Numbered from the stretch's first letter, positions 15,595 through 24,400 are shown. The stretch: DNA of 64,000 nt from Gaiellasilicea sp963789355 (GCA_963789355.1 CAWBKK010000003.1:199572-263571); one strand, 5' to 3'. The notes: generated from the sequence alone by a model not told the origin. A program made the numbers and translations.

Positions 15595-18258
15595 TCACGT
15601 CTCGGTCCGCTTGACGACGACCACGGCGAAGTCGTCGGTGAGCTCGCCCTCGCTCCAGTCTCGGCACGCGACGAGCGCCGCCTCTGCGATCTGCTGCGGC
15701 GGCAGCGCGCGCCGCTCGGCGAGCAGCGCGTCGAGGCGCTCGACGCCGAACTGCTCGCCGTCGCGCCTCGCCTCGATCACCCCGTCGGTGTAGACGACGA
15801 CGATCGCACCCGGCGGGAACGGCTCCGTGACGGTTTCGTACTCCTGCGGCGCATCGACGCCGAGCGCGAGCCCGCGCGCCGAGATCGACTCGACGGTTCC
15901 GTCCGGTAGCACCAGCCGCGGCGGCGGGTGGCCGCCGCTCGCACATGCCACCTCACCGCCCGCCGGATCGAAGACGAGCTCGACCATCGTGATGAACCGG
16001 CCGGGCGGGATGTCGGAGGAGACGACCTCGTTGGCCGCGGCGAGGAACGTGCCCGGGTCGGGATGCTCGCGGGCGAGCGAGCGGAAGACGTACTTCGCCA
16101 TCGCCATGTCGGCAGTCGCGTCGACGCCGTGGCCGGTGACATCGCCGAGGACGACGGCAAGCCGGCCGTCGGCGAGCGTGAGGTAGTCGTAGACGTCGCC
16201 GCCGACCTCGAGGCGAGCCGCCGACTCGTAGACGTCCCCGAGCTCGAGCCCGGGCGACTCGGGCGCGGTTCGCGGGAGCAACGAGCGCTGCATCGTGTCG
16301 GCGAACGCCTTCTGCTGCCCGTACAGGCGCGCGTTGTCGATCGCGAGCGCCGCCTGCCCAGCGATCGAGAGCGCGGTCTCGGCGATCTCGCCGTCGACGG
16401 GGCGGCCCGGGTGGAGTGAGATGATCGTCAACGTCGCGAGCAGCTCGGCAGGCGTCGCGATCGGGATCAGCGCCGCGCTCGAGCCCTTGCGGAGGAACGG
16501 CGCCAGCAACGCCAGGGCGCCACCGAACGACTCCGCCAGCTCGGCGTCGAGGATCAGGGGCTCGCGGCGCCGGAGCAGCAGGGGGAGCTCGCTCCGAGAC
16601 AGCTGCTGCGGCCGCGAGAGCAGCGCCCGCGCAGCCGAGTCGACGCGCTCGTCGTTGACGTGCACCGAGCGCGCGACCAGCTCGATGCCACGCTCGTCGG
16701 GCATTCGAATCACGGCCGCGTCGACGCCGAGGAGCGTCACGATCGACTTCGCGAGCTCGTCGAGCGTCGTCTCCAGCGAGAGACTCTGCGCGAACGAGCG
16801 GGAGATCTCGTACAGCGCCTGCAAGCGCTTCGCTGCCTCGCGCTCCGAGCCGAGCGACTCCTCCAGCCTGCGCCCCAGCGCCGTCGCCTCCTCGTGCAGC
16901 CGCGCGTTCTGGACGGCGACCGCCAGCTGGGCCGCGAGCGCGGTCAGCAGCGCCTGCTCGTTCGCGCTCAGCGGCCGGCGCTGGCGCGGATAGACGGCGA
17001 GAACGCCGATCGGCTCGTCACCGACCACGAGCCCGAGCGCGAGCGCGGAGCTGACGCGCGCTTCCCCGACGTGGGCGCGGACGTGGTCGAGCCGCGGATC
17101 GGTCGTCGCGTCGTCGATCTCGACGATGGCGCCGCCCTGCCGGGACTGAAGTGCCGCCGCGAGCAGGGCGTCGGCGATCGCCTCGTGCGGGCCCTCGACC
17201 CCACGCCCGGCAGCGACGGCGACGCGGCCCTCCTCGGTCAGGTAGACCGCGACGCGATCGCAGGCGAGGAGGTGGGCGACGCGCTCGATCGCCGTCTCGA
17301 GCGTGTGCGCGAGCGAAAGTTGTGAGATCGCCTCCCCGAGGACCGAGAGCAGCGCTCGGCTGCGCTCGAGCTCGAAGCCGGCGTCACGGGCTCGCTCCGA
17401 CGAGCGGAGGGCGTGGGCGGCGCGGACGGCGAAGCTCGCCAGCTGCTCGATCCGGGCGCCGTCGGGCATGCGGCCGGTCGCGAACCGCACCTGGAGTGCC
17501 CCGAAAACGGGCTGACCGAGCTGCAGCGTCACGACCTGAGCCGGCGCGCTGCCACCGACCGAGAACATGTTGAGCTTGTCGACGACGGCGTTCGCTGCGC
17601 GAGCGAGCACCTCGTCAGCCGCGATCGGGCCGTAGGAGCCGGCGACCTCGAGCACCTCGTCACGGAGTCGCCAGACGACCGCGGCGTCGCCGCCAGACGC
17701 GATCGCGGCGAGCCGCGCCACGCGCGCAGCCGCGCCATCGTCGGGCGCGACTGCCGCGAGGGCGTCGCCGGCGACGTCGAGCGCGCCACCGCCCTCCGTG
17801 CCGGCGGCACCACCGCCGTCGAGCCGGGCGGCGAGCCCGGCGAGCTCGGCTGCAAGCACGGCGAACCGCGTCTCGTCGAGCTCGAACGGTGTGCCGCGGC
17901 GCGCGAGCTCGAGCGCCCCGCCCCCACCGGCGGAGTCGAACGGGACCGTCAGCCCTTCTCCAGCCTCGTCGACCCGTCCTCGGACGAGGGCAGCGGCTCC
18001 CTTGAGCGATTGGACGCGGAGCCCCTCGAGCTCGGCGGTCAGGCCCGCGGACACCGACCAGACAGAACGCGCGACGAATGCACCGTCGCGCTCGGGCAGC
18101 CAGACCACGGCGACGTCGGCCCCGGCGCCGTGCGCCGCGGCCTCGGCGAGCTCCGCGAGCGTCTGGGCGATCGGCGCGCCACCGGCGAGCGAGCGACTCG
18201 CACGCGTCAGCAGGGCGAGCGCGTCGGCAACGTCGGCGTTCGCCCGGGTGCCGATCAA
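15595..18258 (-). CDS. GAF-domain PP2C (SpoIIE/RsbU-type) phosphatase
   Basis: 887-residue signalling phosphatase. The N-terminal 300 residues hold at least one degenerate GAF-like sensor; clearer GAF domains occupy about 305-460 and 485-650 (VLLACDRVAVYLTEEG; IVTLLGVDAAVIRMPDERG). The C-terminal PP2C domain shows VGGDVYDYLTLADG, VLGDVTGHGVDATADM, CASGGHPPPRLVLPDG, YTDGVIEARRDGE and DDFAVVVVK, with Asp residues for the two metals. It probably dephosphorylates an anti-sigma-factor antagonist; no such partner is in the window. Overlaps the small membrane gene before it (ATGA). Cytoplasmic, no TM segment. Confidence 0.9.
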   Translation of the reverse strand: MIGTRANADVADALALLTRASRSLAGGAPIAQTLAELAEAAAHGAGADVAVVWLPERDGAFVARSVWSVSAGLTAELEGLRVQSLKGAAALVRGRVDEAGEGLTVPFDSAGGGGALELARRGTPFELDETRFAVLAAELAGLAARLDGGGAAGTEGGGALDVAGDALAAVAPDDGAAARVARLAAIASGGDAAVVWRLRDEVLEVAGSYGPIAADEVLARAANAVVDKLNMFSVGGSAPAQVVTLQLGQPVFGALQVRFATGRMPDGARIEQLASFAVRAAHALRSSERARDAGFELERSRALLSVLGEAISQLSLAHTLETAIERVAHLLACDRVAVYLTEEGRVAVAAGRGVEGPHEAIADALLAAALQSRQGGAIVEIDDATTDPRLDHVRAHVGEARVSSALALGLVVGDEPIGVLAVYPRQRRPLSANEQALLTALAAQLAVAVQNARLHEEATALGRRLEESLGSEREAAKRLQALYEISRSFAQSLSLETTLDELAKSIVTLLGVDAAVIRMPDERGIELVARSVHVNDERVDSAARALLSRPQQLSRSELPLLLRRREPLILDAELAESFGGALALLAPFLRKGSSAALIPIATPAELLATLTIISLHPGRPVDGEIAETALSIAGQAALAIDNARLYGQQKAFADTMQRSLLPRTAPESPGLELGDVYESAARLEVGGDVYDYLTLADGRLAVVLGDVTGHGVDATADMAMAKYVFRSLAREHPDPGTFLAAANEVVSSDIPPGRFITMVELVFDPAGGEVACASGGHPPPRLVLPDGTVESISARGLALGVDAPQEYETVTEPFPPGAIVVVYTDGVIEARRDGEQFGVERLDALLAERRALPPQQIAEAALVACRDWSEGELTDDFAVVVVKRTET

Positions 18259-18491
18259 AGTCCGAAGAGCCGTTCGACCTCGCGCCAGATCGTCAGCGTC
18301 AGCAGCACGCTGACGGCGATCAGCCCGAGGAGGACGAGCCAGAAGCGCAGCGAAGCACGGCGCTTCGCGCGCGACCGCTCGATCCGGGCGCGGCGCCGCG
18401 CCCGTTCCTGAAGGTAGGCGCGGTCGACGGCGACGGGGTCGAACGGGGGCGCGTCGTCGCCTGCCCGTGAGTCCGTCGCAGGCTCAGCCAT
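18255..18491 (-). CDS. Small membrane protein, 78 aa, upstream of PP2C gene
   Basis: 78-residue protein: charged N-terminal half (VDRAYLQERARRRARIERSRAKRR) and one C-terminal transmembrane helix (FWLVLLGLIAVSVLLTLTIW) ending in REVERLFGL. Orientation by the positive-inside rule places the basic part in the cytoplasm. It overlaps the PP2C start by 4 nt, so co-expression is likely; a role as membrane tether or stability partner for the phosphatase is possible but unsupported beyond linkage. No family recognised. Confidence 0.75.
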   Translation of the reverse strand: MAEPATDSRAGDDAPPFDPVAVDRAYLQERARRRARIERSRAKRRASLRFWLVLLGLIAVSVLLTLTIWREVERLFGL

Positions 18492-18604
18492 GCGTGAAGT
18501 GTAGTGCGCCCGGAGGCGGGCTCGACCGCCGAGCGGGCGAACGGGCCGGTCACGGGCTCCATGGCCGGCGCGATCCGACCCCCTGTCCCCATGTGCGTAC
18601 CTGC

Positions 18605-18633
18605 GTGACTTTCGGCGCCGCTATGCCCATACT
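18605..18633 (+). promoter_or_regulatory. Putative promoter GTGACT-N17-CATACT
   Basis: GTGACT (18605-18610) and CATACT (18628-18633) are separated by 17 nt. The GTG at 18641 comes 7 nt after the -10, so the message may be leaderless and begin at that codon. This is the reason for choosing GTG 18641 rather than ATG 18623, which lies inside the promoter. Confidence 0.55.
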
Positions 18634-18640
18634 CTCGTCC

Positions 18641-19120
18641 GTGGAAACGCCGGAGACAGCGCCCGAGCCTGCTTGGGAGCCCGTAGAGGAGCCTTCCCCC
18701 GGCGTCCGCCGGAACCTCCCGTCGCTGTTCGGCCTGGGCGAGCAGCTCACGTGGATCACGGGCCTCGTGCTGGCGCTGTCGGCGCTGACGGGCTGGTACT
18801 CGGGCGAAGGCGAAGGCGTGACCGTGAGCGTGATCGGCTGGCACACGGGCGTGCTCGGCAAGCTCGTGCTCGCCCTCGGCCTGCTGGCGATTCTCGTCGT
18901 CGCGCTCCGGCGCTGGGGCGTCGACCTGCCGGCGGCGGTGCCCGAGAGCCTGGTCGTGATCGGGCTCGGCGCGCTGGCGACGGTCTTCGTGCTCCTCCGG
19001 GCGATCTCGATTCCGGACGAGTTCTTCTTCGCCGGCCGCGGGATCGGGCTCTGGATCAGCCTTCTCGCAGCGGTGGCCCTGATCGGCGCAGGGCTGCTGC
19101 AAGCATCCGAAGAGCTGTAG
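18641..19120 (+). CDS. Four-TM-segment membrane protein of unknown function
   Basis: 159-residue membrane protein. A cytoplasmic Pro/Glu-rich N-terminus (VETPETAPEPAWEPVEEPSPG) precedes four hydrophobic segments (LTWITGLVLALSALTGWYSG, VLGKLVLALGLLAILVVAL, LVVIGLGALATVFVLLRAI, GIGLWISLLAAVALIGAGLL). The arrangement resembles DUF-type four-helix proteins common in Thermoleophilia. Its 3' end overlaps the opposite-strand PAP2 gene by 65 nt. ATG at 18623 is an alternative start. Confidence 0.75.
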   Translation: METPETAPEPAWEPVEEPSPGVRRNLPSLFGLGEQLTWITGLVLALSALTGWYSGEGEGVTVSVIGWHTGVLGKLVLALGLLAILVVALRRWGVDLPAAVPESLVVIGLGALATVFVLLRAISIPDEFFFAGRGIGLWISLLAAVALIGAGLLQASEEL

Positions 19121-19541
19121 CGATCGCGAGGCCGAGGACGGCGCCGGCGAGCACGTCGAACGGGTAGTGGACGCCGACGTAGATCCGCGAGAACGAGATC
19201 AGAGCTGCCAGGACGAAGAGCGGCCAAGCCAGGCGGGGGACGGCGTGTGCGAGCACCGCCGCGCACGCGAAGGAGACCGTCGCATGACCGGACGGGAACG
19301 AGAACGTCTCGGGCAGCTCGACGAGCGTGTCCGGGTCGGGGTCAGAGGCGGCCGGCCGCTCACGTGCCACCCACCGCTTGAGCCCGCCGGAGCTGGCCTC
19401 TGCGACGAGGATCGCTGCACCGACTCGAACCCAGAGCCAGGGTCTGCTCCAGGAGTACGCCGAGATCCCGAGTGCAATCGCGAGCCAGACGAAGCCGGCC
19501 GAGCCCGCGCGGGAGAGCGCCTCGAAGAGCGGGTCGAGCAC
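19056..19541 (-). CDS. PAP2-family membrane phosphatase
   Basis: Phosphatidic-acid-phosphatase-type enzyme, at least 161 residues. The three catalytic motifs are present: KRWVARERP, FSFPSGHATVSF and SRIYVGVHYPFDVLAG, with His in PSGH and in GVHYPFD as nucleophile and acid-base residues. Membrane segments are FVWLAIALGISAY, AWPLFVLAALISFSRI and VLAGAVLGLAIATAL. GTG at 19541 is the safe start. The open frame continues upstream through LDRQLRDWVVDHRLG, typical of the family, but only with a CTG start near 19595. Likely acts on polyprenyl or lipid diphosphates. Confidence 0.87.
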   Translation of the reverse strand: MLDPLFEALSRAGSAGFVWLAIALGISAYSWSRPWLWVRVGAAILVAEASSGGLKRWVARERPAASDPDPDTLVELPETFSFPSGHATVSFACAAVLAHAVPRLAWPLFVLAALISFSRIYVGVHYPFDVLAGAVLGLAIATALRMLAAALRRSGPPLREG

Positions 19542-19605
19542 GCCGAGCCGATGGTCGACGACCCAGTCTCGGAGCTGGCGGTCGAGGCCACTCAGGGCCG
19601 GCCCC

Positions 19606-20202
19606 TTAGACCGGCAATTGCTGCTTGGTCGACTCGATCAGCGAGCGGGGATCGAACGGCTTGCCGATGAAGCCCTGCACGCCGCGCGAAGCGGCCTCGG
19701 AGGCCGACTCCTCGTCGACCTTGCCCGAGAACATGATCACGGGGATCGCACCGACGCCGGTGTGCTCCTGAATCCGCCGGAGCGTCTCCCAGCCGTCCAC
19801 CTGCGGCATCATCACGTCGAGGAGGATCAGGTCCGGCGAGCGCTCGCCGAGCGCCTCGAGACCCTCCTCGGCGCTGCCGGCCTCGCGGACCTCGTAGCCC
19901 TCGGCCTCGAGGTTCACCCGGACGTACTCGCGCAACCGCTCGTCGTCGTCCACGATCAGGACGAGCGGCCGTGAGCCGGCTGCGGCGGGCGATCCGCCCG
20001 GGCCGGACTGGTCGAGAAACTGATCGAGGTCGGCCCGGCGGTAGCGCCGGTGGCCGCCGGGGGTGTAGAACGCCGAGACGCGGCCGACGTCGGACCACTT
20101 CCGCATCGTGCTCTGCGCGACGCCGAGGTATTTCGCGGCCTGCCCCAGCGTCAGCCATTCAGGCTGCGCTGCGGCCGCAAGACGGTTGCCGTCAAACGCC
20201 AT
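19606..20202 (-). CDS. MerR/excisionase-type HTH fused to C-terminal receiver domain
   Basis: 198-residue regulator with unusual domain order. Residues about 16-63 are an excisionase/MerR-like winged HTH (LTLGQAAKYLGVAQSTMRKW, YTPGGHRRYRRADLDQFL). Residues about 78-198 are a CheY-like receiver with DDD acidic cluster (VLIVDDDERLREYV), acceptor Asp in LILLDVMMPQVDGW, Ser in IMFSGKVDEE and Lys in IGKPFDP. In most response regulators the receiver comes first. No kinase is adjacent. It could couple an orphan phosphorelay to DNA binding. Confidence 0.88.
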   Translation of the reverse strand: MAFDGNRLAAAAQPEWLTLGQAAKYLGVAQSTMRKWSDVGRVSAFYTPGGHRRYRRADLDQFLDQSGPGGSPAAAGSRPLVLIVDDDERLREYVRVNLEAEGYEVREAGSAEEGLEALGERSPDLILLDVMMPQVDGWETLRRIQEHTGVGAIPVIMFSGKVDEESASEAASRGVQGFIGKPFDPRSLIESTKQQLPV

Positions 20203-20263
20203 CGGCGGTGAACCTACCCAAACCTAACGGTAGCTCAAACGCGTCCGGCGCGCGCGCTCGATT

Positions 20264-20494
20264 TCAACCCGTCGTCACGGTGACGGTCACCGTTCGCGCG
20301 GCCGGTGGCAGCGGCTGCGGGTTCAGCGTCCGGACGTTCGTCTGCTTCCCGCCCGGGCTGGGCCCATCCTCGAGCGCCCGGCCGATCGAGATCCCGAGGA
20401 GCAGGATCGCGAGCAGACCGAGCGCCGCCAGCGCGGGACGCAGGAGCGGGTTGCGCCGCCGGGAGCGCGGTTGCCGCCGCGCCGGCGTGCTCAC
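20264..20494 (-). CDS. Small single-TM protein, 76 aa
   Basis: GTG start at 20494 overlapping the DUF501 stop (GTGA). Basic N-terminus (ARRQPRSRRRNP), one transmembrane helix (ALAALGLLAILLLGISIGRAL) and an external Thr/Val-rich tail (PPAARTVTVTVTTG). Type II topology with an exposed C-terminus is expected. I do not recognise it. Its link to the DUF501 and ftsB-like genes suggests a cell-envelope role. Confidence 0.72.
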   Translation of the reverse strand: MSTPARRQPRSRRRNPLLRPALAALGLLAILLLGISIGRALEDGPSPGGKQTNVRTLNPQPLPPAARTVTVTVTTG

Positions 20495-21312
20495 GGCTCG
20501 TAGTCCTGGGCGCCGCGGGCGTACTCGTGGAACGCGGCGGCCTCGACGAGTGAGAGCGTCCGCGGCCAGCCCGGCGCCGCAGCCTGTTCCGAGACGACGG
20601 CGCGGCTCCAGCGCTCGGCCCCCGCGTACGCCGCCGCAAGCTCTCTCAGCGTGAACGTGCCGCCGACACGCCGGCGCAGCTCCGCGGCGACGACGTCGAC
20701 CTGCGCGAGCAGCCGCTCGGGGGCCGGATCCTCGCGCGCCTCCTCGCGGAGGCGCCGGTATCCCTCCTCCCACTCGCGCCGCGCGCTCTCGACCTCGGCC
20801 TCGGTGATCACTCCGCCGATCCCTCCTAGGCAGCACTGCTCCGGCCAGAGCGGCTCGAGCTCGGCCAGCACTCGCTCGCCGACGATGTAGCCCGGCTGCG
20901 CCAGCGCGTAGGCGACGTGCGCGTGGAGGCACTTCAGCCGGCCGGGGTTGCCGCTGCCGCCGATCCCGAGGTCGAGCGACGCGCCGCCGTCGGGTCGAGC
21001 CCTGTCGTCGGCGAGCTCGCGGCGGATCCGCCGCTGCTCCTCGGTCGCCCGCTCGAGCCCGGCGGCGAGCTCGGGATCACGCTCGACCTCCTCGCTCCAC
21101 CGCTCGACGCCGCCGGCGGCCTCGATCCGGGCGACGGCCGCGACGAGGTGCGAACAGGTCAGGTAGTACGTCGTCGGGAACGGATCGCCCGAGTCGTCGT
21201 AGGGCCATTGCTCGGTCACGGCCGGGGCTCCGCTCGGGCAGCGGGCGGCTACGCGGCGGAAAGCGCGAGGCGGGCGGCCGAGCTGTCGCTCCACGAGGGC
21301 GCGGTCATCCAT
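20491..21312 (-). CDS. DUF501 protein with C-terminal extension
   Basis: 273-residue protein. Residues about 1-175 are DUF501, a conserved actinobacterial domain usually located next to ftsB/divIC and enolase: LGRPPRAFRRVAARCPSGAP, PFPTTYYLTCSHLVAAVARIE, GNPGRLKCLHAHVAYALA with Cys/His pairs that could bind metal. The remaining 95 residues (ARREWEEGYRRLREEAREDP onward) form a helical extension not typical of the domain. ATG 21312 overlaps the ftsB-like stop by 8 nt. Function unknown; conservation of linkage hints at cell division. Confidence 0.88.
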   Translation of the reverse strand: MDDRALVERQLGRPPRAFRRVAARCPSGAPAVTEQWPYDDSGDPFPTTYYLTCSHLVAAVARIEAAGGVERWSEEVERDPELAAGLERATEEQRRIRRELADDRARPDGGASLDLGIGGSGNPGRLKCLHAHVAYALAQPGYIVGERVLAELEPLWPEQCCLGGIGGVITEAEVESARREWEEGYRRLREEAREDPAPERLLAQVDVVAAELRRRVGGTFTLRELAAAYAGAERWSRAVVSEQAAAPGWPRTLSLVEAAAFHEYARGAQDYEP

Positions 21313-21667
21313 CGCCGCCGATGGTAGTGGCAGCCTTCGCCTTCGCCTTTGCCTTCGCCTGCGCCCGCCGCCATTCGTCGACGCCCTTGACGATGAAGAT
21401 CCGCTCGCCCGGCCGGACGAGTCGCATCCGGCGTGCCTCGCGGGTCAGCGCGGTGACGGTCGCCGCATCGGCAAGCCTCGCATGGAGCCGGGTCCGCTCG
21501 GCCCGCAGCCGCTCGACCTCGGCGGTGCGGTCGTTCAGGGCCGACCGGGTCTCCAGATAGCTCGAGAGCGGCTGGTAGTAGAGGAAGGCGACGAAGAGCG
21601 CGACGCCGACGATGCACCAGCGCAGCAGCACGGTCGTCCGGGATCGGCGTGTCTTGCGGGCGGCCAC
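21305..21667 (-). CDS. FtsB/DivIC-type septum formation initiator
   Basis: 120-residue bitopic division protein. One N-terminal TM helix (WCIVGVALFVAFLYYQPL) is followed by a coiled coil (RTAEVERLRAERTRLHARLADAATV) and the conserved EARRMRLVRPGERIFIVK, matching the DivIC motif. In the divisome it joins FtsL and FtsQ to activate septal synthesis. The C-terminus carries an Ala-Lys repeat (RRAQAKAKAKAKAA) coded by a hexanucleotide tandem. Confidence 0.87.
   Translation of the reverse strand: MAARKTRRSRTTVLLRWCIVGVALFVAFLYYQPLSSYLETRSALNDRTAEVERLRAERTRLHARLADAATVTALTREARRMRLVRPGERIFIVKGVDEWRRAQAKAKAKAKAATTIGGDG
21333..21362 (+). repeat. Hexanucleotide tandem repeat in the ftsB-like gene
   Basis: Five GCCTTC-like units (one GCCTTT, last GCCTGC) in a row. 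On the minus strand they code the Lys-Ala repeat near the FtsB C-terminus. Repeat number could change by slippage without disturbing the frame. Confidence 0.85.
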
Positions 21668-21708
21668 GCGGAACGATTCCGCGGCGGCTCCGTCGTTCCT
21701 CTAGGCGA

Positions 21709-23118
21709 TTAGGCGATCTCGACCTTGATCACGTTGGTCGAGCCGGGGATGTTCACGGCGGTCCCCGCGGTGACGACGACGCGGTCGCCCTGCCCGACGA
21801 TGCCGGTGGCGCGAGCCGCCTCGAGCGAGGTCGTCCAGAGCTCCTCCACGTCGGGCGCCTCGGGGATGCTCACGGGCGTCACCCCCCACTCGAGCGCCAT
21901 GTGCTGGAGCGCATAGGGATGGTGGGTCATGCCGATGATCGGCCGGCGGGGCCGCAGGCGGGCGACCGCGGACGCCGTTCTGCCCGTGAAGGTGGGGACG
22001 ACGATCGCGGTTGCCTCGAGTGCCTCGGCGATGTCGCAGGCGGCGTTCGACATCGCCTGTCCGACCGTCGGCTTCTCCTCGGCCTGCGGAATCTCGTGCC
22101 GGTAGCCGAGGCTCGGCTCGACGGCGAAGGCGATCCGGTCCATGTACGCGACCGACTCGACCGGGAACTCGCCGACGGCGGTCTCGCCGGAGAGCATGAT
22201 CGCGCTCGTGCCGTCGAGGATCGCGTTCGCGACGTCGGATGCCTCGGCCCGGGTCGGCTCAGGTGCGTGGATCATCGACTCGAGCATCTGCGTCGCCGTG
22301 ATCACCGGCTTGCCGCGCTCGAGCGCTCGCAGGATGATCCGCTTCTGCAGCAGCGGCACCTCGGCCGCGCCGATCTCGACGCCGAGATCGCCGCGCGCCA
22401 CCATCACCGCGTCGGCCGTCGAGAGGATCTCGTCGAGCACGGCGACCGCCTCCGCCTTCTCGATCTTGGCGATCACGTGCGCGGTCGAGCCCGATGCCTC
22501 GATCAGCGTCTTCAGCGCCTGCACGTCCGACGCGGAGCGGACGAAGGAGAGCGCGACGAAGTCGACCCCGAGCTCGAGCGCGAACCGGAGGTCGTCGATG
22601 TCCTTCTTCGTCAGCGACGGGATCGGCAGCGGAACTCCGGGGAGGTTGACGCCCTTGTGCGAGGTGACGACGCCGCCGACCAGCACCTCGCAGCGCGCCC
22701 GGCCGCGGTCGACGGAGATCACGCGGAGCCGCACCGAGCCGTCGTCGATCAGGACGTCGAAGCCGGGCTGAAGCACCGAGCCAAGGACGGCCGGCGCGAT
22801 CGGCAGGTCGTCCGGCTGCGCGGCGTCCTCACCGGCAATTGTCAGCTCCTGGCCGCGCTCCAGCACGACGGGCTCCGGGAGGTCGCCCACTCGCAGCTTC
22901 GGTCCCTGCAGGTCGGCGATCAGGGCTACCGGCCGGCCAACCTCCTCCTGCAGCTCCCGGATCAGCTCCGCCCGCTTCCGGTGATCCTCGTGGACGCCGT
23001 GCGAGAAGTTCAGCCGCGCCCCGTCGATCATGCCCATCAGCTGCTTCAGGATCACGGGGTCCGAGGAGACGGGTCCGATCGTGGCGACGATCTTGGTGCG
23101 GCGCGGGACGACTGCCAT
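21709..23118 (-). CDS. pyk: Pyruvate kinase
   Basis: 469-residue glycolytic enzyme transferring phosphate from phosphoenolpyruvate to ADP. Visible: KIVATIGPVSSD, MGMIDGARLNFSHG, ALIADLQGPKLRVG, AKIEKAEAV, MVARGDLGVEIG, and the signature TATQMLESM, PTRAEASDVANAILDGTSAIMLSGETA. The C-terminal domain ends GTAVNIPGSTNVIKVEI. ATG at 23118, 10 nt from the end of enolase. Placing pyk directly after eno links the last two glycolytic steps. Confidence 0.97.
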   Translation of the reverse strand: MAVVPRRTKIVATIGPVSSDPVILKQLMGMIDGARLNFSHGVHEDHRKRAELIRELQEEVGRPVALIADLQGPKLRVGDLPEPVVLERGQELTIAGEDAAQPDDLPIAPAVLGSVLQPGFDVLIDDGSVRLRVISVDRGRARCEVLVGGVVTSHKGVNLPGVPLPIPSLTKKDIDDLRFALELGVDFVALSFVRSASDVQALKTLIEASGSTAHVIAKIEKAEAVAVLDEILSTADAVMVARGDLGVEIGAAEVPLLQKRIILRALERGKPVITATQMLESMIHAPEPTRAEASDVANAILDGTSAIMLSGETAVGEFPVESVAYMDRIAFAVEPSLGYRHEIPQAEEKPTVGQAMSNAACDIAEALEATAIVVPTFTGRTASAVARLRPRRPIIGMTHHPYALQHMALEWGVTPVSIPEAPDVEELWTTSLEAARATGIVGQGDRVVVTAGTAVNIPGSTNVIKVEIA

Positions 23119-23128
23119 CGCTCGGAGA

Positions 23129-24400
23129 CTAGCGGCGGGCCCTGGGAAAGGCGTTCCAGCCGGGGTAGACCCCTCGGCCGCCGAGCTCGCCCTCGATCCG
23201 CACGAGCTGGTTGTACTTCGCCGTGCGGTCCGAGCGGGCGGGTGCGCCCGTCTTGATCTGGCCGGTTCCGAGCGCGACGGCGAGGTCGGCGATCGTCGAG
23301 TCCTCCGTCTCCCCCGAGCGGTGGGACATCACTGCGGTGTAGCCGTTCGCCTGGGCAAGTCGCACCGCTTCGATCGTCTCGGTCAGCGTCCCGATCTGGT
23401 TCACCTTGACGAGGATCGAGTTGCCGACGCCGCGCTCGATTCCCTTCCGGAGCCGCTCGGGGTTGGTGACGAACAGGTCGTCGCCGACGAGCTGGACCCG
23501 GTCGCCGAGCTCGCTCGTCAGCTGCGCCCAGGCGTCCCAGTCGTCCTCGGCGAGGCCGTCCTCGATCGAGACGATCGGGTAGCGCTCGACGAGCTCCGCC
23601 CAGAACGCGGGCATCTCCTCGCTGCGCTTCTCCCGCCCTTCGAAGCGGTAGCTGCCGTCCTCGAAGACCTCGCTCGTCGCGGGGTCGAGCGCGATCGCGA
23701 CGTCGTCGCGGTGCCCGGCCCGCTCGGCAGCTTCGAGGATCGCCTCGATCGCCGCCTCGCTCGACGCCAGGTCGGGTGCGAAACCTCCCTCGTCGCCGAC
23801 TCCCGTCGCGAGCCCGCGGTCGCCGAGCACCTGCTTCAGCGCGTGGTAGACCTCCGTGCCGACGCGCAGCCCTTCGGCGAAGGTGGCCGACCCGACCGGA
23901 ACGACCATGAACTCTTGCAGGTCGATCGAGTTGGCGGCGTGGGCGCCGCCGTTGATCACGTTCAGCATCGGCACCGGGAGCGTCACCGCGTCGCCGCCGC
24001 CGAGGTAGCGGTAGAGCGGCTGGCCCGTCTCGGCCGCCGCGGCCTTGGCTGCGGCGAGCGACGCACCGAGGATCGCGTTCGCGCCCAGGCGGCCCTTGTT
24101 CGGGGTGCCGTCGAGGTCGATCAGCTTCCGGTCGAGCGCCGCCTGATCGAGCGCACCGACGCCGGCGAGCGCGCCGGCGATCTCGCCGTTGACGTGCGCA
24201 ACCGCCTTGGAGACACCCTTTCCGCCCCACTCCGTCCCGCCGTCGCGCAGCTCGACCGCCTCGTGCACGCCGGTCGAAGCGCCCGAGGGCACGGCGGCAC
24301 GGCCGAACGCCCCCGACGCGAGCTCGACGTCGACCTCGACAGTCGGGTTGCCGCGCGAGTCGAGGATCTGGCGGCCCTGCACGCGCTTGATCGAGCTCAT
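23129..24400 (-). CDS. eno: Enolase
   Basis: 423-residue phosphopyruvate hydratase. It has the N-terminal GRQILDSRGNPTVEV, the SGASTGVHEA loop, VGDEGGFAPD, the metal ligands in IALDPATSE, SIEDGLAEDDW and VGDDLFVTNP, the catalytic Lys in ILVKVNQIGTLTE and SHRSGETED. Length matches the family. ATG at 24400 overlaps the mazG stop by 4 nt. Part of the mfd-PPIase-mazG-eno cluster typical of actinobacteria. Confidence 0.98.
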   Translation of the reverse strand: MSSIKRVQGRQILDSRGNPTVEVDVELASGAFGRAAVPSGASTGVHEAVELRDGGTEWGGKGVSKAVAHVNGEIAGALAGVGALDQAALDRKLIDLDGTPNKGRLGANAILGASLAAAKAAAAETGQPLYRYLGGGDAVTLPVPMLNVINGGAHAANSIDLQEFMVVPVGSATFAEGLRVGTEVYHALKQVLGDRGLATGVGDEGGFAPDLASSEAAIEAILEAAERAGHRDDVAIALDPATSEVFEDGSYRFEGREKRSEEMPAFWAELVERYPIVSIEDGLAEDDWDAWAQLTSELGDRVQLVGDDLFVTNPERLRKGIERGVGNSILVKVNQIGTLTETIEAVRLAQANGYTAVMSHRSGETEDSTIADLAVALGTGQIKTGAPARSDRTAKYNQLVRIEGELGGRGVYPGWNAFPRARR

